Source of the DNA: an uncultured Acidobacteriota bacterium
GTDB lineage: Bacteria > Acidobacteriota > Terriglobia > Terriglobales > Acidobacteriaceae
Direction: 5' to 3'
Length of the DNA: 64,000 nucleotides
Assembly: GCA_903832055.1 (NCBI GenBank)
Contig: CAILAC010000013.1
Location: 62,001 to 126,000, forward strand
Part shown: positions 51,821 through 60,547 of the stretch, piece by piece
Layout of the letters: each line of letters opens with the position of its first letter
Position numbering within the stretch: position 1 is the stretch's first letter
Position numbers and translations under genes: made by a program
The notes under the pieces: generated by a model
What the model saw: the letters and a program-made list of their open reading frames with translations, nothing else
Told to the model about the DNA's origin: nothing
The model's database searches: none

Positions 51821-53209
51821 ATGTCATCCGCCATCGACTTCGCCCGTCAGCACCAGTCCCGTTTCCTCGAAGAGCTGAAAGCCCTCCTCCGCATTCCCAG
51901 CGTCTCCACCGACCCGGCTCACAAAGCCGACGTCCGTCACGCCGCAGAAGTTCTCGCCGCAGAACTCAAGCGCATCGGCCTTGAAAATGTCCGCCTCATC
52001 GAGACAGACACACCGGCGCATCCCGGAGGGCACCCGCTGGTCTACGCCGACCATCTGCATGCCCCCGGCAAGCCGACCGCGCTGCTCTACGGCCACTATG
52101 ACGTTCAGCCGCCTGACCCTCTCGATGAATGGCTTTCGCCGGCCTTTGAGCCGACTGAGCGCAATGGCAACCTCTACGCACGAGGAGCGGTCGACGACAA
52201 GGGGCAGATGTACATGCACGTCAAGGCGCTCGAATCCCTGCTCGTTGCCAACAACGGACAGCTCCCGCTCAACGTCCGCGTCCTTCTCGAGGGTGAAGAA
52301 GAAGTCGGAGGGGAGGGAATTGCGACCTACGTCGCATCGAAACCCGCAGACCTCGCTGCCGACTTTGCCCTGGTCTCCGATACGGAAATGTTTGCCCCCG
52401 GTCTGCCTACTCTTTGCGTCGGGCTGCGTGGCATGATTTATACCGAAATCGAAGTCCGCGGCGCAAAAACTGATCTCCACTCTGGCATGTATGGCGGTGC
52501 TGCTCCCAATCCTTTCGTCGCCCTCGCCCAGATCATCGCCAGACTCAAGGACGAGTCCGGCCGAATCCTCATCCCCGGCCTCTACGACAAGATCATCCCT
52601 CCGAGCCCTGAAGAACTCGCCGCCTGGCAAAGTCTTCCCTTTGACGAAGAGCACTATCGACTCACCGAAGTAGGCTCCAGCACACTGGTCGGCGAACCGG
52701 GCTACTCTGTTCTCGAACATACCTGGGCCCGTCCGACACTCGACGTTCACGGCATCATGGGCGGCTTCACGGGAGTCGGAGCCAAGACCGTCATCCCTGC
52801 CAAGGCGACCGCCAAAGTCTCCATCCGCCTGGTTCCGGCGATGACGCCGACTGAAACCTTTGCCCAGCTGAGCAGCTACGTCCAGAGCATTCTGCCCCCG
52901 GGCGTTGAGGCGCAGGTCAGGCTTATCCACTCCGGCGATCCCTGCCTCATCCCGGTTGACAACCCGTACGTCCGCGCCGCCACAGCCGCCCTGCATGAGG
53001 TGTGGGCAAAAGAGACCGTATTCATCCGCAGTGGGGGCTCCATTCCTATCGTCGGAGACTTCGCCCGCAATCTCAATCTGCCCAGCGTCATGATGGGCTT
53101 CGGTCTGCCGGACGACAACCTCCACGCCCCAAACGAGAAGTTCCTCATCAGCAACTTCTACCTCGGCATCGAATCCATCATCCGGTTTCTGGAGCTGGTG
53201 GGAGCCTAG
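51821..53209 (+). CDS. M20-family dipeptidase
   Basis: A 462-aa di-zinc peptidase of the CNDP/DapE-like M20 group. Metal ligands are in YGHYDVQPPDPLDEW, ARGAVDDKGQM, LEGEEEVGGEG and LVSDTEMF, with a final His in DNLHAPNEKF. The lid domain contains the DLHSGMYGG motif. Cytosolic, no signal peptide. A purine-rich AGAGGGAG ribosome site precedes the ATG. Likely substrates are dipeptides; exact specificity cannot be read. mobA starts 3 bases after its stop. Confidence 0.9.
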   Translation: MSSAIDFARQHQSRFLEELKALLRIPSVSTDPAHKADVRHAAEVLAAELKRIGLENVRLIETDTPAHPGGHPLVYADHLHAPGKPTALLYGHYDVQPPDPLDEWLSPAFEPTERNGNLYARGAVDDKGQMYMHVKALESLLVANNGQLPLNVRVLLEGEEEVGGEGIATYVASKPADLAADFALVSDTEMFAPGLPTLCVGLRGMIYTEIEVRGAKTDLHSGMYGGAAPNPFVALAQIIARLKDESGRILIPGLYDKIIPPSPEELAAWQSLPFDEEHYRLTEVGSSTLVGEPGYSVLEHTWARPTLDVHGIMGGFTGVGAKTVIPAKATAKVSIRLVPAMTPTETFAQLSSYVQSILPPGVEAQVRLIHSGDPCLIPVDNPYVRAATAALHEVWAKETVFIRSGGSIPIVGDFARNLNLPSVMMGFGLPDDNLHAPNEKFLISNFYLGIESIIRFLELVGA

Positions 53210-53212
53210 ACA

Positions 53213-53878
53213 ATGTCCCGGCTCTCTCCAGAAAAACTGGAATCAGCGGTGGGCTTCGTCCTCGCGGGAGGTCAGTCGTCTCGCATGGGAGCTGACAAGG
53301 CACTTGAATTGTGCGCTGGTAAGAGGCTCATTCAGATAGCCTTAAGTGCTTTAGCTGAAGTCGATGTCACTGCCCGAATTGCCGGTTCGCGCACATCACT
53401 CAGCGCATTTGCAGTCGAAATTCCCGACATCTTCCCGAATGCAGGTCCGATGGGGGGTATCCTCTCTGGTCTCACTGCCTCCGCTTCCGCCTTGAGTCTA
53501 TTTCTGCCGGTTGACCTGCCACTCATGCCCGCGTCACTGCTTGCCAACCTGCTGATGCGCGCCCGGATTACCGGTGCCCCGGTCACCGCAACTAGTCTCA
53601 ACGGCCGCCTTGAACCCTTCCCGGTGGTTCTGCATCGATCGGTACTCGGCCCCTTGACTCGGCTGCTTCAATCCGGCCAGACGGCTTGCCACCGCGCCTG
53701 GCAAACTATTCCCGCTGAACTTGAGTCCGTCGCCGACATTGTGTCCGTCGAGATTCTCACCCAGGCCGGTCAATGCCAGCACCCTCTTGGTTTGCCCCCG
53801 GCAATCTGGTTCCACAGCGCCAACACACCCTCTGACCTGGCCTATTTGAATCGCCTTTGCCGCAACAGCATTCCCTGA
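53213..53878 (+). CDS. mobA: Molybdenum cofactor guanylyltransferase-like MobA
   Basis: A 221-aa nucleotidyltransferase. The N-terminal GTP-binding motif is LAGGQSSRMGADKAL, followed by PDIFPNAGPMGGILSGL and LPVDLPLMP, the metal-binding Asp region. It attaches GMP to molybdopterin to give MGD. Xanthine dehydrogenase normally uses the CMP form or bare cofactor, so a MocA-like specificity (CTP) is a possible alternative; the LAGGQSSRMG motif favours MobA. The C-terminal 25 residues are atypical. Confidence 0.82.
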   Translation: MSRLSPEKLESAVGFVLAGGQSSRMGADKALELCAGKRLIQIALSALAEVDVTARIAGSRTSLSAFAVEIPDIFPNAGPMGGILSGLTASASALSLFLPVDLPLMPASLLANLLMRARITGAPVTATSLNGRLEPFPVVLHRSVLGPLTRLLQSGQTACHRAWQTIPAELESVADIVSVEILTQAGQCQHPLGLPPAIWFHSANTPSDLAYLNRLCRNSIP

Positions 53879-53944
53879 TCGAAATCCAATCAACCATCTG
53901 TCTGAGAAGAGTTGCGTTGGCACATTCTCAAGTAATCTAAGAGC

Positions 53945-54928
53945 GTGAGCGCCGCCAAACGGAAGAAGAAATCGACTGCCCTGACCAATGGGCCGAGTGA
54001 AACCCTCGATACCGAGTTGTCTGAGCTCGAATCGGAAACTTCGGTCGAGGAGTTGGAGGAGGCCGCTGTCGCTGCCTCAGCGTTGATCGCCCAGGTAGTG
54101 GCAGAGGCAAAGGCCGAACGCAAAGTCTCGCTTCCCGAACCAAGTGCGCCGCCTTTCATCGATTTCGACAAGGTTTCTATCGCCTTCAATGGCCGCAAGG
54201 TGTTGGACAAGGTCAGCTTTCACGTAGGCCGCGGCCAAACGCTCTGTATTCTTGGCCGCAGTGGCGTGGGCAAGTCCGTTTCACTGCGCATTTTGCTTGG
54301 CTTTCTCAAGCCCGATTCAGGGCGGATCAGCGTCGATGGCCAGGAAATCTCCACACTCAACGAGCGCGACATGCAGGAGATTCGCAAGCATGTCACGATG
54401 GTCTTTCAGAACGGTGCCCTCTTTGATTCGCTTACCGTGGGGGAAAACATCGCTTTCCCGCTGCGCGAAAAGGGTGGTCTGGCCGAGGACCAGATTGAGC
54501 AACTTGTCACCCGCCTGCTTGAGCTGGTGGGTGCCAGCGAGACCGTCAGTCTGCTGCCCTCGAGCCTATCGACTGGACAAAGGCGCTGCATCGCCATCGC
54601 GCGCGCACTAGCCGCTCAGCCTGAGGCAATCCTCTATGACGAACCAACCACCATGGTCGATCCGATCATGGGACGCAACATCGGCGACCTGATTCAGCGT
54701 CTCAAGCTCCAGTTGGGGATTACGAGCATCGTCGTGACCCACGACATGCGTTTTGCCATCCGCCTGGCGGATCTTGTGCTTTTTCTGGAGGGAGGGGAAG
54801 CACGCTTCTTTGGGCCTCTGGATGAATTTCTTCATTGCCCCGATCCCCATGTCCAGCAGTTCCTCACTCTCGATGAATACAATCCGCCTCGGCCTCTGGC
54901 TGTCGCAGATCAGCTTCCCGGACAATAG
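53945..54928 (+). CDS. ABC transporter ATPase, MlaF/Ttg2A-like
   Basis: A 327-aa ATPase. An acidic, Ser/Glu-rich head of about 70 residues precedes the nucleotide-binding domain (IDFDKVSIAFNGRKVLDKVSF). Walker A is GRSGVGKS, Q loop MVFQNGALFDSLTVGENIAFPL as in MlaF, Walker B ILYDEPTTMVDP. The signature is LSTGQ rather than LSGGQ. MlaF works with MlaE/MlaD in phospholipid transport, but no permease or MCE protein is adjacent, so its partners are elsewhere. The start is a GTG. Confidence 0.83.
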   Translation: MSAAKRKKKSTALTNGPSETLDTELSELESETSVEELEEAAVAASALIAQVVAEAKAERKVSLPEPSAPPFIDFDKVSIAFNGRKVLDKVSFHVGRGQTLCILGRSGVGKSVSLRILLGFLKPDSGRISVDGQEISTLNERDMQEIRKHVTMVFQNGALFDSLTVGENIAFPLREKGGLAEDQIEQLVTRLLELVGASETVSLLPSSLSTGQRRCIAIARALAAQPEAILYDEPTTMVDPIMGRNIGDLIQRLKLQLGITSIVVTHDMRFAIRLADLVLFLEGGEARFFGPLDEFLHCPDPHVQQFLTLDEYNPPRPLAVADQLPGQ

Positions 54929-55444
54929 TTTTTACTTGCAATCTGCTTCTGTTAGGTCCAAGCTGTCATTAGACAAAATTGCAAACGCAATGATTGCACT
55001 GTATTTTCAGCGGAATTTACGTTTTCTTAATCAAGAACCACTTAAGCTGAAGATGCTCAATGTTCAATCGGTTTTAACGGGAGTATCCTTGCCTTGCTCC
55101 TCAGGAAGAAGTAAAAACAAAGTTCCCGGCCACCGGTGGATGGCGGCTTGAGGAACGAGAAGTCGGATTCGGGGTTGCTCAAGGCAGCGTCTGTCACCGG
55201 CTCAGATTCTGGAAAACAACAAGGTTGAACAATTCTGCCGTTGGAAAGCTTCAGGCACGGGTATTTGGGAAGGAATTTCCCAGGTTGCCAGACAACCCAA
55301 GGTGCCTGAATCAGCGTCGAACATGCAGGACCAACAGCAAGATCATTCACTTTTTCTATTCGACTTGGGCTCGTTTCCAGTGAAATAAATTGCGCGATCT
55401 TCCATCACGCCTGTTGCACATTTTTCGAGGTCTGCGAAACAATT
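54929..55444. other. 516-base gap before the sugar-phosphate transferase gene
   Basis: No convincing gene. A 97-codon minus-strand frame (55057-55350) and a short plus-strand frame lack recognisable features and good ribosome sites. TTGCAA (54979-54984) and TATTTT (55002-55007) with a 17-base spacer could be a promoter, which would leave a leader of over 400 bases before the gene at 55445. The left half is AT-rich compared with its surroundings. No riboswitch class was recognised. Confidence 0.5.
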
Positions 55445-56965
55445 ATGGCAACATCCGAGTTTTGGCAAAGAGTGTCCGCAGCACCGCCAGCGTCAACGCA
55501 GGAATGGAATGAAGGCGGCACGACAAATCACCACAGAACAGCGCGCGGCAGTGCGGGCATGTGGATGATTTTGGATGCCTTGACTGTGTTTGGAGCTGCC
55601 CTCGTCGCAGCAATGCTGGAACTGCACACTAGCCCGATCGCAGGTATGCGAGGATTCTGGCGCGGAACCCTGATTCACGGCCAGTCAATGGGCATCCTCA
55701 CTTGCCTCCTGTTCGGATTTACGATGACCCTGATCGCCATCAGCCGCGGTTTGCATCTGTATACTCCCACCCGCCTGACTAGTTATCTGCATGAGCAGCG
55801 GTTGAGCGTACAAGCGTGCCTCGTCTCCGGGCTTTTGCTGACTGGAACCTTGTACCTGATCAAGGCTCAAGAGATTCCGCGCAGCGTGGTCATCCTTACC
55901 GTCGTTCTGCTCACGGTTTCTCTCAGCGCACGTCGCTTTATCTTTCGCGCACTTCTCTACCAGCGCTTTGAAAAGGGCATGAATACCCGCAACGTGATCA
56001 TCGTTGGCACTGGTGCTGAGGCACATGCTCTTCGCCATCATCTGCATAGCATTCGCCAACTTGGGTACAACTTCAAGGGATTCATTCACGTGCCGGGCAT
56101 CGACACACAATTGGCTGGCACCACCGGTGATGTCCTCGGTCCACTGGAGACGCTTTTCGATCACGCGCGCAAGCACTTCGTCGACGAGATATTCTTCACT
56201 TCTCCCTGTGAACGAGGCGTGATCAAGGGCGTTCTCGATCAGGCTCGCGCAACCGGCATCGACCTCCGCGTCGTCCCTGATATGTACGACGGCCTTGCCT
56301 GGAACAGCACCATCGAATACATCGGGCAGTTTCCAACGATCCCACTTCATCGCGGACACGTTCCAGAGGTGGGCCTCATTCTCAAGCGCCTGCTCGATGT
56401 TGCCGTAGCTACATTTGCAGTCGTGGTGCTTTCCCCAGTTCTTCTGGCCATCGCCATCGCCGTGCGCCTTGATTCCCCGGGACCGATCTTCTACGCTTCC
56501 GAGCGCATTGGGAAAAAGGCCCGCGTCTTCAAATGCATCAAATTCCGCACGATGGTGCGCGATGCAGATCGCCGCCGTGCTGAGATCATGCACATGAATG
56601 AGCGTCAGGGCATCCTCTTCAAAATGTCCAATGACCCTCGCATCACCAAGGTTGGCCGCATTCTGCGCAAGTACTCACTCGATGAACTGCCTCAGTTCTT
56701 CAACGTGCTGCTCGGAGACATGAGCGTCGTAGGTCCTCGCCCGCCCATCGCGAGTGAAGTACGCCAGTACAACCTTTCGCATCTGCGCCGCCTCGATGTC
56801 ACCCCAGGCATCACTGGCTTATGGCAAGTCCAGGCGCGTCAGGATCCTTCCTTCGACAGCTACATCTCGCTGGACGTAGCCTACATCGAAAACTGGAGCG
56901 TCTGGCTGGATATCAAGATCATCCTTCGCACCGTAGGGGTTGTATTCGCTGGCACGGGCTCCTGA
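55445..56965 (+). CDS. Undecaprenyl-phosphate sugar phosphotransferase (WcaJ/EpsE-type)
   Basis: A 506-aa membrane initiator of exopolysaccharide synthesis. Four N-terminal membrane segments (about residues 35-165) lead to a Rossmann-like CoA-binding domain (NVIIVGTGAEAHAL), then a fifth hydrophobic segment and the catalytic bacterial sugar-transferase domain: KRLLDVAVATFAVVVLSP, SPGPIFYASERIG, FKCIKFRTM, the Asp-Glu pair in SLDELPQFFNVLLGDMSVVGPRPP and GITGLWQV. It transfers a sugar-1-phosphate, often glucose, to undecaprenyl phosphate. No other exopolysaccharide genes are in the window. Confidence 0.93.
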   Translation: MATSEFWQRVSAAPPASTQEWNEGGTTNHHRTARGSAGMWMILDALTVFGAALVAAMLELHTSPIAGMRGFWRGTLIHGQSMGILTCLLFGFTMTLIAISRGLHLYTPTRLTSYLHEQRLSVQACLVSGLLLTGTLYLIKAQEIPRSVVILTVVLLTVSLSARRFIFRALLYQRFEKGMNTRNVIIVGTGAEAHALRHHLHSIRQLGYNFKGFIHVPGIDTQLAGTTGDVLGPLETLFDHARKHFVDEIFFTSPCERGVIKGVLDQARATGIDLRVVPDMYDGLAWNSTIEYIGQFPTIPLHRGHVPEVGLILKRLLDVAVATFAVVVLSPVLLAIAIAVRLDSPGPIFYASERIGKKARVFKCIKFRTMVRDADRRRAEIMHMNERQGILFKMSNDPRITKVGRILRKYSLDELPQFFNVLLGDMSVVGPRPPIASEVRQYNLSHLRRLDVTPGITGLWQVQARQDPSFDSYISLDVAYIENWSVWLDIKIILRTVGVVFAGTGS

Positions 56966-57003
56966 TCTCTTATCCTCCGTTCTTGCTGCTTTACACTGGT
57001 TAA

Positions 57004-58665
57004 GTGAAGATTGCACTCGCTCAGATTAACCCCACTGTCGGGGACTTCACCGGCAATATGGCAAAGATTGTCAGTGCCAGTCAACGTGCTGCCGGTTCCG
57101 GGGCGCGCCTTACAGTATTTTCAGAACTGGTCATCTGCGGATATCCGCCAGCAGACTTTCTCGACAAGCCGAGCTTCCTCGCCCAATGCGCTGAAACACT
57201 CGACCAGTTGTGCCAGGCGACCGCCGGATTACCTACTGCCGTGTTGGTCGGCGTAGCCCTGCCCGCCCCTAAGGGAGCAGGGAAGCGTGCCGTCAATGCG
57301 GCTGTCTTGCTTGACAAAGGCCGGGTGCTTCTCGAGCAACACAAGATGCTGCTGCCCTTTTACGATGTCTTTGACGAGCAGCGCTACTTCGCGCCGGCAA
57401 ACGCGCAGCGGGTCGTCGAATTCGAGGGTGAGCGCCTCGCCATCACCATCTGCGAAGACGCTTGGAACGACAAGAACTTCTGGCCACAGCGGCTCTATCC
57501 TGTTGACCCCATTGAAGATCTGATGCGCCAGAAGCCAACGCTGCTGCTCAACATCTCGGCCTCACCTTTCTGGCACGGAAAGCGTGAGATTCGCCAGCGC
57601 ATGTTGTCCACCATTGCTCAACGGCACAAGATTCCGGTCTTTCTATGCAATCAGGTTGGTGGCAATGACAGCCTTGTCTTTGACGGTTCATCCTTTGGAA
57701 TGGCCGCGGACGGAGGGCTTATCGCCCAAGCCGCTTCATTTCGCGAAGACATTGTCATGGCCGAGAGTTCCGCGGCAGCAGAAGTCACTGTAGCGCCGGG
57801 TCTTGCGGTTGCATTCGAAGATGAGACTGAAGCGGCCTATCAGGCTCTCGTTCTTGGCACCCGCGACTACGTTCTCAAAACTGGCTTCCGCAAAGTGCTC
57901 CTTGGCCTCAGCGGAGGCATTGATTCAGCGCTCGTCGCTGCCATTGCTGCCGACGCCCTGGGGCCGGAAAATGTGATGTGCGTCGGAATGCCCAGCCAGT
58001 ATTCCTCCACGGGCTCGGTCGAAGACAGTCGCAAGCTAGCTGCCAACCTGGGTATTCGCTTTGAGATTCTGCCGATTGCACCCCTCTACGGCGAGTTCAT
58101 GCATACGCTCGAGACTCTTTTCGCAGGAACCCGCCCGGATCTCACAGAAGAAAATCTTCAATCGCGGATCCGCGGAACGCTGTTGATGGCCCTCTCCAAT
58201 AAGTTCTCCTCCCTCGTTCTTACGACCGGCAACAAGTCTGAGATGTCGGTCGGCTACTGCACTCTCTACGGAGATATGGTTGGAGCGCTGGCCGTCATCG
58301 GTGACCTCGTCAAGACTCGCGTCTACGCGCTCAGCCACTGGGTCAATCGCAATGGCGAGATCATTCCAGAGGCCATCCTGACCAAGGCTCCCTCCGCTGA
58401 ACTGCGGCCCGATCAGAAGGATACGGATTCGCTCCCACCCTACGAAGTCCTTGATCCTATTCTGGAGGCTTACGTAGAGCGTTATGAGACCACTGCGCAA
58501 ATCGTAGCTGCATACGGTTTTCCCGCCTCGACCGTCGAACAGGTAGTCCGCCTGGTGGAGCGCACGGAATACAAGCGCCAGCAGGCAGCACCCGTTCTGA
58601 AACTCACGCCAAAGTCCTTCGGCTCGGGTCGCAGGTTTCCTATTGCTGCCCGGGTTCAGGTATAA
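57004..58665 (+). CDS. nadE: Glutamine-dependent NAD+ synthetase
   Basis: A 553-aa two-domain enzyme. The nitrilase-like glutaminase domain has the Glu in FSELVICGYPP, Lys in EQHKMLLPFYDVFDE and Cys in ITICEDAW. The synthetase domain has the PP-loop GLSGGIDSALVAAIAADALG and the TTGNKSEMSVGYCTLYGDM segment. It amidates nicotinate adenine dinucleotide using glutamine. The start is a GTG. Together with nadK at 43038 the window holds the last two steps to NADP. Confidence 0.95.
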   Translation: MKIALAQINPTVGDFTGNMAKIVSASQRAAGSGARLTVFSELVICGYPPADFLDKPSFLAQCAETLDQLCQATAGLPTAVLVGVALPAPKGAGKRAVNAAVLLDKGRVLLEQHKMLLPFYDVFDEQRYFAPANAQRVVEFEGERLAITICEDAWNDKNFWPQRLYPVDPIEDLMRQKPTLLLNISASPFWHGKREIRQRMLSTIAQRHKIPVFLCNQVGGNDSLVFDGSSFGMAADGGLIAQAASFREDIVMAESSAAAEVTVAPGLAVAFEDETEAAYQALVLGTRDYVLKTGFRKVLLGLSGGIDSALVAAIAADALGPENVMCVGMPSQYSSTGSVEDSRKLAANLGIRFEILPIAPLYGEFMHTLETLFAGTRPDLTEENLQSRIRGTLLMALSNKFSSLVLTTGNKSEMSVGYCTLYGDMVGALAVIGDLVKTRVYALSHWVNRNGEIIPEAILTKAPSAELRPDQKDTDSLPPYEVLDPILEAYVERYETTAQIVAAYGFPASTVEQVVRLVERTEYKRQQAAPVLKLTPKSFGSGRRFPIAARVQV

Positions 58666-58731
58666 ATCAGAAGCACGAGTTCTGCCCCAACGGGAAAACC
58701 CTGAAGGGGATAGTCCAAAGGAGAAAGTCGC

Positions 58732-59721
58732 TTGATTCGTTTATCGCTTAACCGCCGCAGTGCCGCCGCACTTGCATTGATTGCTGTATTTGCCTTCCCT
58801 TTGTCCCAGTCCCTCCGGGCTCAACAGGATGTCCCAGCCGCACCCGCGCAAGCACCGGATGCTGCCGCCGGACCAGTCTTTCCCAAGCCTGAAGCCGCTG
58901 ATTTTACCGCGGAGTCTCCCACCAGGGAGCAGGTAAACACTTTCCTTCAGGCCTCGTGGGGCTACGACACCAGCCGCATTTACCAGGTGCAGCGCATTGC
59001 CAAGACGATCGTCCCGGGCATCTCCAACGTCGTCGTTCTGGTCGGCGAAAAGGGAAACAAGCAGTCGGGCGCACTCCAGTTCTTCGCTCTTGCCGATGGT
59101 AAGCACATCATCACCGCCGGCGAAATCCTCCCTTTCGGTGAGCATCCCTATGCTGAAAACCGCGCCACCCTGCTCAAGCGCGCCGATGGCCCATCGCGGG
59201 GCGCCGCCAGCAAGGACCTTGAGCTGGTTGAGTTCGCTGACTTCCAATGCCCTCATTGCAAGGATGCGCAGGCCACCATTGAAAAGCTGCTCGCCGATTT
59301 CCCCAACGCCCACTTCGTCTACGAGAGCTTTCCTCTGGTCAAGATCCACAGCCAGGCCTTCCACTCCGCAGCCTACGGCGTTTGCGTAGCCAAGCTCGGC
59401 GGCGACAAGGCTTTCTTTGACTATGCCGCTGCCGTCTACGAGGGCCAGGCCGGACTCTCAAGCGATGAAGGTGCAACCCTCACCCTCAACTCTGCCGTGA
59501 CCAAGGCTGGACAGGACCCAGACAAGATCTCGGCCTGCGCCAAGACCGATGCCACCAAAGACGCGGTTGAAGCCCAGAAGAAGCTCGCTGAGGACCTCAA
59601 CGTCAACCAGACTCCTTCGCTCGCCATCAACGGGCGCATCATCCCGCTCGGCGGCATCAACTACGACACACTCAAGCAGATGGTCGCCTTCCACGTAGCC
59701 AACGACGGCGCAGCCAAGTAG
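58732..59721 (+). CDS. Exported DsbA-family thiol oxidoreductase
   Basis: A 329-aa exported protein: signal peptide (about 1-31, ending LRAQQD), a Pro/Ala linker, a 100-residue N-terminal domain, then a thioredoxin-like DsbA domain with active site CPHC in VEFADFQCPHCKDAQ and the cis-Pro region VNQTPSLAINGRIIPLGG. It resembles BdbD/ScsC-type disulfide oxidoreductases. The start is a TTG behind a strong AAAGGAG. A terminator follows. Confidence 0.89.
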   Translation: MIRLSLNRRSAAALALIAVFAFPLSQSLRAQQDVPAAPAQAPDAAAGPVFPKPEAADFTAESPTREQVNTFLQASWGYDTSRIYQVQRIAKTIVPGISNVVVLVGEKGNKQSGALQFFALADGKHIITAGEILPFGEHPYAENRATLLKRADGPSRGAASKDLELVEFADFQCPHCKDAQATIEKLLADFPNAHFVYESFPLVKIHSQAFHSAAYGVCVAKLGGDKAFFDYAAAVYEGQAGLSSDEGATLTLNSAVTKAGQDPDKISACAKTDATKDAVEAQKKLAEDLNVNQTPSLAINGRIIPLGGINYDTLKQMVAFHVANDGAAK

Positions 59722-59738
59722 CGTTAATCACTGAAACG

Positions 59739-59777
59739 GGCCACCTCGTTCTTCACGGCGAGGTGGCCTGTTCTTTT
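59739..59777 (+). terminator. Rho-independent terminator after DsbA-like gene
   Basis: GGCCACCTCG (59739-59748) pairs perfectly with CGAGGTGGCC (59759-59768) around a 10-base loop and is followed by TGTTCTTTT. It lies 18 bases after the stop; the methyltransferase gene ends convergently just beyond. Confidence 0.88.
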
Positions 59778-59782
59778 GGAAT

Positions 59783-60535
59783 TCAGATGGCTTCGTCCAG
59801 CGGCGTTTCCCAGTCGATCTCGACCACCTGGCGAATCCAGAACGGCGCCACAGTGTGTCGTATCTGCCCCACCCGCCGCGGAATCAGAGCAACCGCCTTC
59901 GCAACGATCTGCCGCATCTCCTGGGCCGTGTAGGCTCGCCAGATCGAAGCTTCACCATCCAGCCCGTTAATCCGGCAGAGCCACGGCCGTACAAATACAC
60001 GAAACAGCGCCAGTGGCACCGGATGCCTTACCAGGTCGAGCAGTATGAGCCGGTCACAGGACCGAGCGACATTTTGAATGAGCGCCGCTACCTCAACTGC
60101 TGAAAGATGATGCGCCATCACGACGCAGACGGCGACATCCGAGCGGGGCAGCTGGTCGGTGACGACATTGCCCGTGAGGATGGTCACGGGTGACTGAGCC
60201 GGTGCAGGTCGCAGGTCCATTCCAACAACCTCAACCCTGTTGGAGAATTGTCTGCGAATCTCGGCCAGCAACGCTCCGTGGGCGCAGCCAATGTCAAGGA
60301 CTCTCAGCACTCGATCATCGCTTTCAGCAAGGCGGGGCCGCAGCCGCCGCAGCACAGCATGGGTGTTTCCCAACCAGCGATGCAGTGCCTCGAGCTCGCG
60401 GTATGCCCTGACCAAATCAGCCTCGGCTACGTTTTCAGCGTCGAGCAGTTCAGGCTCAAGTCGGCGGCGCATCCACCCCGAAAACGACGTGGCAAACTCA
60501 AAGCGGCGAGGCAGGATCAAAGGGCGACGCTCCAA
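59783..60535 (-). CDS. Class I SAM-dependent methyltransferase
   Basis: A 250-aa methyltransferase. After a head with a helical RAYRELEALHRWLGN segment comes the SAM-binding motif VLDIGCAHGALLAEI, an acidic residue in VVGMDLRP, and post-motif VVMAHHLS. The layout recalls small-molecule methyltransferases found near polyketide genes, but none are here. It follows the secretin gene by 12 bases on the same strand. Substrate unknown. Confidence 0.83.
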   Translation of the reverse strand: MERRPLILPRRFEFATSFSGWMRRRLEPELLDAENVAEADLVRAYRELEALHRWLGNTHAVLRRLRPRLAESDDRVLRVLDIGCAHGALLAEIRRQFSNRVEVVGMDLRPAPAQSPVTILTGNVVTDQLPRSDVAVCVVMAHHLSAVEVAALIQNVARSCDRLILLDLVRHPVPLALFRVFVRPWLCRINGLDGEASIWRAYTAQEMRQIVAKAVALIPRRVGQIRHTVAPFWIRQVVEIDWETPLDEAI

Positions 60536-60547
60536 AAACTACGTTGG

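Noticed and set aside
51824-53125. 433-codon minus-strand open frame opposite the M20 dipeptidase
   Set aside because: Same artefact: the sense frame has all M20 metal ligands, the antisense frame has no recognisable motif.
55057-55350. 97-codon minus-strand frame in the gap before the sugar transferase
   Set aside because: No ribosome site, no recognisable domain and unremarkable composition; kept only as part of the gap description.
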